Shown: positions 23,894 through 28,311 of the stretch, in pieces
Position numbering within the stretch: the first letter of the stretch is position 1
Layout of the letters: every line of letters begins with the position of its first letter
Source: Lewinellaceae bacterium
GTDB lineage: Bacteria > Bacteroidota > Bacteroidia > Chitinophagales > Saprospiraceae
DNA: 28,311 bases
NCBI GenBank assembly: GCA_016711435.1
Contig: JADJSY010000027.1
Span: forward strand, 1-28,311
Reading direction: 5' to 3'
Translations under genes and position numbers: made by a program
Notes under the pieces: model-generated
The model's database searches: none
Seen by the model: the letters and a program-made list of their open reading frames with translations, nothing else
What the model was told of the DNA's origin: nothing

Positions 23894-23924
23894 TTGTTTA
23901 ACTGAACACTGTTCATTATCTTTG
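23894..23924 (+). promoter_or_regulatory. tetR promoter with overlapping palindromic operator
   Basis: TTG at 23894-23896 and TATCTTTG at 23917-23924 (TAnnTTTG) are 20 nt apart, fitting a Bacteroidota promoter. Between them lies TGAACACTGTTCA (23903-23915), a perfect 6+1+6 palindrome ending next to the -7 box. Its 11-bp part AACACTGTTCA is repeated exactly upstream of tolC at 24681-24691. Binding of the TetR protein here would block its own promoter; this is inferred from placement. Confidence 0.7.
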
Positions 23925-23953
23925 CGCCGTTAAGCAAAAATCACCGACCAAAG

Positions 23954-24565
23954 ATGAGCATCACAGAAAGAAAAGAGCGGGATAAAAAGGAAATGCGCCA
24001 GTCCATCCTGGACGCCGCGCTGCATTTATTTCGGGAAAAAGGCTACGATGCTGTGAGCATCCGCAATATTGCCGAAGCGATCGAGTACAGTCCTGCTACC
24101 ATTTACCTGTATTTTAAAGACAAGAACGATATCTTTTTCGCCCTGCAATACGAGGCCGCAGCCGTCAAACGCGACCACCTGTTGCCCGTAGCGACCATTG
24201 AAGATCCCTGGGAACGGCTGACCGAATTCGGACGGCGCTACATCGACTTCGGGATGAAGCACCCCGGCCTGTACGACCTGCTGTTTATCATACGTGCGCC
24301 GATGGAATCCCTTGAGAATCAGGAGTGTTGGGCGCTGGGATTGTCTGTGCACCAGTTTTTTGAAGACACGGTGCAGGCCTGCATCGATGCGCGTTATTTC
24401 AAAAGTACCGACACCAAAACCATCGCGTATACCCTTTGGTGCCATGCCCACGGACTCGTTTCGCTGTTTGTGCGGGACAGGATGCGCATGTACCCGCCGG
24501 AGCAGCGGGAAGAGATGGCGCGCAAGTCATTTGCCATGCTGCTCAAGATGGCAGAGCATTTATAA
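23954..24565 (+). CDS. TetR/AcrR family transcriptional regulator
   Basis: A 203-residue DNA-binding repressor. The N-terminal TetR helix-turn-helix (about 13-60) reads MRQSILDAALHLFREKGYDA followed by VSIRNIAEAIEYSPATIYLY and FKDKNDIFFAL, with the classical TIYxYFKxK recognition-helix end. The C-terminal half is a ligand-binding helical domain of the TetR_C type (FGMKHPGLYDLLFIIRAP ... AYTLWCHAHGLVSLFVRDRM). It directly precedes a TolC/adaptor/RND operon on the same strand, the common arrangement for a local efflux repressor. A palindrome in its own promoter recurs before tolC. The inducer is unknown. A hairpin terminator follows the gene. Confidence 0.93.
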   Translation: MSITERKERDKKEMRQSILDAALHLFREKGYDAVSIRNIAEAIEYSPATIYLYFKDKNDIFFALQYEAAAVKRDHLLPVATIEDPWERLTEFGRRYIDFGMKHPGLYDLLFIIRAPMESLENQECWALGLSVHQFFEDTVQACIDARYFKSTDTKTIAYTLWCHAHGLVSLFVRDRMRMYPPEQREEMARKSFAMLLKMAEHL

Positions 24566-24641
24566 AAAGCCCGATCCCGATTCGTGGACTGGAATCGGCG
24601 ATTCAACCCGAAATATCTGCCGTTCACCGTTTTTTTATTTC

Positions 24642-24667
24642 GCAACTCCAGGCAGTTGCATTTTTTT
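24642..24667 (+). terminator. intrinsic terminator after tetR
   Basis: Stem GCAACT (24642-24647) and AGTTGC (24654-24659) with loop CCAGGC, followed by A and seven T. This is the textbook factor-independent form. It separates tetR from tolC, so tolC needs its own promoter. Confidence 0.75.
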
Positions 24668-24678
24668 GTACCCAGTAA

Positions 24679-24705
24679 TAAACACTGTTCAGTTTATTAA
24701 AACTG
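24679..24705 (+). promoter_or_regulatory. candidate TetR operator and second inverted repeat at the tolC promoter
   Basis: TAAACACTGTTCA repeats the tetR-promoter palindrome with one changed base, sharing the exact 11-mer AACACTGTTCA (24681-24691). It overlaps a second perfect inverted repeat CAGTTT-ATTA-AAACTG (24690-24705) ending 10 nt before the tolC ATG. A TTTG box lies upstream at 24665-24668, but no clear -7 box is seen. The shared site implies coordinate repression of tetR and the pump. Confidence 0.65.
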
Positions 24706-24715
24706 TTTTATCCTG

Positions 24716-26077
24716 ATGAAATATCTATCGCACCCTCTTCTTATTTTTACCTTAAGTATTTGTCTGTCAAATATTTATGCGCAACAATCGGACATTCTGG
24801 AATCCTATATCCAGACCGGCCTCAGCAGCAACCTGGCGCTCAAACAGCAGGATGCCGACCTTCGGAAAGCGCAGGAAAGTATCCGCCAGTCAAAAGCGCT
24901 TTTTTTGCCCAAACTCACCTTTGACGCCAACTACACCGTAGCGGCAGGGGGGCGAAAAATCGACTTTCCCGTCGGCGACCTGCTGAATCGGGTGTACAGT
25001 ACACTGAACGACATTACCCAAACTACCCAGTTTTTCCCACTGCCAAACCAGCAAATCCAGTTTTTGCCCAATAATTTTCACGAAACGAAACTGAGTTTTT
25101 CGTATCCCTTGTACAACTCCGACCTGCGGTACAACCGGGACATTCAGCAGCAACTGTTCCAGTCCAAGGCAGCACAAAAGGCAGCCTACGAACACGAACT
25201 GCGCTACCAGATCACGGAAGTATATCTCCAGTATTTGCAGGCACTGGAAGCGGAAAAAATCTGGCGAAACGCCAAAACGGTGCTGCTCGAACTGCGCCGT
25301 TTCAACGAATCGCTGGTCAAAAACAACGTGGCCACCAAAGACGTGGTCGCCACCGCCGACTACGAACTCAGCAAGGCCGACCTCGAAATCATACAACTCC
25401 GCAAGGCGCAAAACGACGCGAAGGCTTATGTCAACTTCCTGATAAACAGAGACTTAACGAGCGAAGTTGTGGCCGACACGCTGCTTTTACGCGCAGTCGT
25501 CCCCGCTTATCGCACGGAAGAACTCATCACCCAGGCCCTGGAGAAACGCCAGGAATTTGCCTCCTTGCGGGCCGGTATGCAGGCTGCGGAGACGGACATC
25601 AAACGCAACAACGCGAACAGCAAAATTCCCGATTTTTATGTCGGCGGCAGCCTGGGATTCCAGGGCTTCGGCTATACCTTCAGCAAGGATCAGGCCTACG
25701 CACTTGCCCAGGTGGGTCTGAGTTATGATCTGTTCGACGGCGGACAACGCAAAAGCAAAACGCAGGAAGCGCGCATCGAATCCGAAAAAATCAACACCCA
25801 ATACCAGCAGGTGCAGCAACAGGTGGCGCTCCAGGTCACTACCGCCTGGAACGACCTCGAAAGCGCCCGCAACGCGTACCAGACTTCCCAAACCGGCCTC
25901 CGCGCCGCTGAGGAGACTTTCCGGATCGTGCAAAATAAATACCGCGCCAGCCAGGTACTGCTGATCGAATACCTCGAAGCCCAAAACCGCGTCACCAGCG
26001 CCCGGCTGCAAAGTGTGCTGGCCTGGTCGCAGATCGTGCTGGAAGAGGCAGCACTACGCCAGGCCGCAGGCCTTTGA
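24716..26077 (+). CDS. TolC family outer-membrane efflux protein
   Basis: A 453-residue outer-membrane channel of a tripartite pump. The signal peptide MKYLSHPLLIFTLSICLSNIYA is followed by two outer-membrane-efflux repeats (about 25-230 and 245-450) rich in long helices: LESYIQTGLSSNLALKQQDA, RYQITEVYLQYLQALEAEKI, LITQALEKRQEFASLRAGMQ, ALQVTTAWNDLESARNAYQT and LLIEYLEAQNRVTSARLQSV. Beta segments include LSFSYPLYNSD and VGLSYDLFDGGQRKSKTQEA, the usual F/Y-D-G-G-Q turn before the second helical hairpin. First gene of the efflux operon after tetR, followed by the adaptor. Intact and typical in length. Confidence 0.94.
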   Translation: MKYLSHPLLIFTLSICLSNIYAQQSDILESYIQTGLSSNLALKQQDADLRKAQESIRQSKALFLPKLTFDANYTVAAGGRKIDFPVGDLLNRVYSTLNDITQTTQFFPLPNQQIQFLPNNFHETKLSFSYPLYNSDLRYNRDIQQQLFQSKAAQKAAYEHELRYQITEVYLQYLQALEAEKIWRNAKTVLLELRRFNESLVKNNVATKDVVATADYELSKADLEIIQLRKAQNDAKAYVNFLINRDLTSEVVADTLLLRAVVPAYRTEELITQALEKRQEFASLRAGMQAAETDIKRNNANSKIPDFYVGGSLGFQGFGYTFSKDQAYALAQVGLSYDLFDGGQRKSKTQEARIESEKINTQYQQVQQQVALQVTTAWNDLESARNAYQTSQTGLRAAEETFRIVQNKYRASQVLLIEYLEAQNRVTSARLQSVLAWSQIVLEEAALRQAAGL

Positions 26078-26235
26078 AAAAGGCAAAATTGCAAAAGGCA
26101 AATGTTGAAGGTTAAGATTGTTGAGGAGCATTTGCTCATATGACCTGCTCAATTCCCTAAACATCACAACCCCAAACCATCAAACTTTCAAACCATCAAA
26201 CAGTCCCTCCCCTCAACATAAAAAATCACCATGTT
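26078..26235. repeat. gap with AAACCATCAAAC words (single-arm repeat, family D2)
   Basis: The space between tolC and the adaptor gene contains CCCAAACCATCAAACTTTCA and AAACCATCAAACAG (about 26169-26203), the same words as the right arm at 17735-17747. No long inverted partner is visible. The earlier part (26078-26155) shows AAAGGCAAAATTGCAAAAGG tandem words and nothing else recognisable. Confidence 0.5.
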
Positions 26236-27327
26236 ATGAAACATATGAAACTCAAACTCGATACCCTCGCCATGCCGGCCCTCATTACAGTGGCTGTCAT
26301 CGGTCTGTTTTGTTTACTCGGCGGCTGCGGTGAAAAAAGTGTAGCCGACAACAATGCCCTTCCCAGCGCGGAAGACGAGCGCATCCCCGTTCGCGCCGCG
26401 TCCGTACAGCAACGTACGATCGCGCTGCCCATTCACGCCAGCGGCATCCTGGGTTCTTCCGCCGAACAGCGCCTGTCGTTTAAAGTCGGCGGCGTAATCC
26501 GAAAAATATATGTGCAGGAAGGCGATGTGGTGCGCAGCGGCCAACTGCTCGCCATTCTGGATAAAACCGAAATCGACGCGCAGGTCAATCAAGCCCAACA
26601 AGGTCTGCTCAAAGCCGAACGCGACCTGGGCCGCGTGGAAGGTTTGTACAAGGACAGCAGCGCCACACTCGAACTCCTGCAAAACGCCACCACTGGCCGC
26701 GACATGGCCAAAGAAACCGCACGTATCGCGCAATTCAACCAGCAATACGCCGAAATACGCGCCACCCGAGGTGGCAAAATCATCAAAAAACTGATGAACG
26801 AAGGGGAAATCACCGGACCCGGCACTCCCGTCTTTGTACTGTTTGAAACGGGTAAAGACGACTGGGTCGTAAAAATCAACGTCAGCGACCGCGACTGGGC
26901 CAGGATCAATGTCGGGATGTCTGCCAAAATAACCATGGACGCCTACGAAAACACCGTTTTTCAAGGGAAGGTCAGCGACCTGGCGCCCGCCGCCGATCCA
27001 GCCAGCGGCCTCTACACGGTTGAAATACGCATTGCACCACAGGGTAAACGTTTCGCACCCGGCCTTTTTGCACAGGTGGATATTACACCTTCACAATCAA
27101 GGACTTATACCATTGTTCCCGTAGAATCCATCGTGGAAGGCAACGGCAAAAGCGCGTTTGTTTTTGCCATTCAGGCCGACGGGGAATCCGTCCGGAAATT
27201 ACCGGTTCAGATAGCCTTTATGGAAGGTAATCAGGTGATTATCGCCGGCGGACTGGAAGGTGTGGCGGAAGTCGTGACGACGGGTGCGCCTTATTTGACG
27301 GAAAAGAAAAAAGTGAAAAAAATCTAG
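26236..27327 (+). CDS. efflux RND transporter periplasmic adaptor subunit (membrane fusion lipoprotein)
   Basis: A 363-residue HlyD/AcrA-type adaptor linking the RND pump to TolC. The N-terminal hydrophobic leader ends in a lipobox LLGGC (about residues 27-31), so it is probably a lipoprotein. A barrel-sandwich (lipoyl-like) half follows: LSFKVGGVIRKIYVQEGDVV and RSGQLLAILDKTEIDAQV. Next are an alpha hairpin (about 115-170) and the second lipoyl half ATRGGKIIKKLMNEGEI. The beta-barrel domain (WVVKINVSDRDWARINVGMS ... FAPGLFAQVDI) and the membrane-proximal domain (IVPVESIVEGNGKSAFVFAI) complete the fold. It ends in EKKKVKKI. Second gene of the pump operon; the permease follows after a 150-bp gap. 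Intact. Confidence 0.93.
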   Translation: MKHMKLKLDTLAMPALITVAVIGLFCLLGGCGEKSVADNNALPSAEDERIPVRAASVQQRTIALPIHASGILGSSAEQRLSFKVGGVIRKIYVQEGDVVRSGQLLAILDKTEIDAQVNQAQQGLLKAERDLGRVEGLYKDSSATLELLQNATTGRDMAKETARIAQFNQQYAEIRATRGGKIIKKLMNEGEITGPGTPVFVLFETGKDDWVVKINVSDRDWARINVGMSAKITMDAYENTVFQGKVSDLAPAADPASGLYTVEIRIAPQGKRFAPGLFAQVDITPSQSRTYTIVPVESIVEGNGKSAFVFAIQADGESVRKLPVQIAFMEGNQVIIAGGLEGVAEVVTTGAPYLTEKKKVKKI

Positions 27328-27477
27328 AACCCTCACTTCGATTTCAACACGGAGATTAATCTTTAAAATTTAAGCAGATATGAGCATCACTAGCTTGAAT
27401 AACTAAAACTATGTTTTCTATGTGCCTCACTGTCTTAAAAGCAAAACTTGTTTTCGAGACCGGAAAAACAACAATAT
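27328..27477. other. gap with single-arm copy of the ACATAG family (E2)
   Basis: Between the adaptor and the permease, AACTATGTTTTCTATGTGCC and the next T (27407-27427) match the right arm of E1 (23160-23180) at 20 of 21 positions. The complementary left arm is not present here, so it cannot fold into the long hairpin. That may let transcription continue into the permease gene. No other feature seen. Confidence 0.55.
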
Positions 27478-28311
27478 ATGAAAATCGCCGAATTTTCCGT
27501 CAAAAACAGTCAATTTACCTTTATCATTTTCTGTTTTGTCATGGCGCTGGGCCTCGGCTCGCTGCTGAATATGCCCCGTGCCGAGGACCCCAAATTTGCC
27601 CCGCCGGGTTACAATGTCGTCATCATTTACCCGGGCGCCGGACCGGCCGAAATTGAAAACAAGATCACTGATAAAGTCGAAACCCGCCTCGGCGCTTTGG
27701 AAAACATCGACCGCATGCGTTCGGTCTCTTCCAACGGTTTTATGCTGCTCACCATGGAATTCAAACACGGTGAGGATACCGACAAAAAGTACGAGGAAGT
27801 GGTGCGGGAAGTCAATGCCCTGCGCGCCGAACTGCCTGCGGATATTTACAGGATCACCGTTCAGCGCTTTCTCTTCCTCCGATGTCGCCATTTTGCAGGG
27901 TGGTATCGTGAGTGAAAATGCCTCTTTTGCCGATTTAAGGTTTGAAGCGGAAAGATTGGAGGAGGAACTGGAAAAACTACCTGGCGTCAAAGCCGCCGAC
28001 ACCTGGGGCTACCCGAAACGAGAAGTACGCATCAGCCTCAACCTGCCCAAAATGGCCGCCGAGGGCCTGCCCGTCAGCCGCGTATTGGGCGCTTTACAAA
28101 GCGAAAACGTGTCCATTCCCGGCGGCGCCGTCGACGCAGGCGACCGCAAGTTTTTTGTGGAAACCAGCGGCGACTACGAAAGTCTGGACGAGGTGAAGAA
28201 CACGGTCATCAACGGGAACAACGGTAAAATACTGTACCTCAAGGACTTGGCTGAGATAGACTGGGCCTATGAAGAACCCCGGCACCTGGCGCGCATCAAC
28301 GGTACCCGCTG
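27478..28311 (+). CDS. RND efflux permease (AcrB/MMPL-type), N-terminal part, one-base frameshift, runs off window
   Basis: Inner-membrane proton-driven pump subunit; only the first 278 or so codons are in the window. The start MKIAEFSVKNSQFTFIIFCF (27478) leads to TM1, then the periplasmic porter domain with MPRAEDPKFAPPGYNVVIIY, PGAGPAEIENKITDKVETRL and MLLTMEFKHGEDTDKKYEEV. After ITVQRF the frame must shift: SSSDVAILQGGIVSENASFA continues in the next frame, followed by LPGVKAADTWGYPKREVRIS and IDWAYEEPRHLARINGTR to the window edge. The extra base is in the TTT run at 27868-27870, which suggests a homopolymer error. A Met at 27448 adds 10 residues in the leader and is less likely. Third gene of the TetR-controlled pump operon. 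Confidence 0.88.

Noticed and set aside
24577..24598. CCGATTC/GAATCGG stem after tetR as the terminator
   Set aside because: No T-run follows it; the stem at 24642-24667 with seven T is the better terminator.

Overview
The window looks like a chromosomal segment of a Bacteroidota bacterium, most likely from the Saprospiria (Saprospiraceae/Haliscomenobacter-like); this is inference. The support is C-terminal type IX secretion (T9SS) sorting domains on several secreted proteins, a PorT-like beta-barrel, MutS2, a DUF2452 protein, promoters of the Bacteroidota type (TTTG - about 19-20 nt - TAnnTTTG) and few Shine-Dalgarno sequences. No rRNA, tRNA or CRISPR array was seen.

Layout. 1-3857 (minus strand): two polysaccharide-degradation genes, a family 9 glycoside hydrolase and a sialate/xylan O-acetylesterase. 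Both are recognisable but broken by many frameshifts. 3860-5260: a large palindromic repeat interrupted by a decayed IS110-family element, with a putative bridge-RNA region upstream of the transposase, an internal stop, a lost 3' end and a 42-nt run of pure G/C. 5273-7508 (minus): a two-gene iron-sulfur electron-transfer module (CCG-domain protein plus a NarI-like membrane/ferredoxin protein). 7636-10577 (minus): a secreted vanadium-haloperoxidase/PAP2 protein with MopE-type calcium-binding-like repeats and a T9SS tail; its N-terminus is cut off by an in-frame TGA and a frameshift. 10713-12837: a PyrR-like phosphoribosyltransferase, an unrecognised conserved-looking protein converging on it, and a PorT-like outer-membrane protein. 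13022-15415 (minus): mutS2. 15646-22637: a T9SS-secreted Omp28-like protein, lpxB, a Gfo/Idh/MocA oxidoreductase, a glycosylasparaginase-type hydrolase, a small lipoprotein and a CDF cation transporter. 22673-23721: a hypothetical protein and a DUF2452 protein. 23954 to the window end: a TetR regulator followed by a TolC / adaptor / RND-permease efflux operon. The same 11-bp operator-like word precedes tetR and tolC, suggesting autoregulation plus control of the pump.

The most unusual feature lies between the genes. Nearly every tandem or convergent gap holds a long inverted repeat whose arms are built of short degenerate words. At least six word families are present, and most recur at a second distant gap. 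Arms often start at or inside the upstream stop codon. The four divergent (promoter-only) gaps lack them. The best example (12853-13005) has 66-nt arms with 63 of 66 positions complementary. The placement fits a family of 3'-end, terminator-like mobile hairpins, and the IS110 element has landed in one of them.

Frame damage is very dense in 1-3857, with isolated single lesions elsewhere (haloperoxidase 5' end, DUF2452, RND permease). At least two isolated indels lie in homopolymer runs, so sequencing or assembly error competes with real gene decay.
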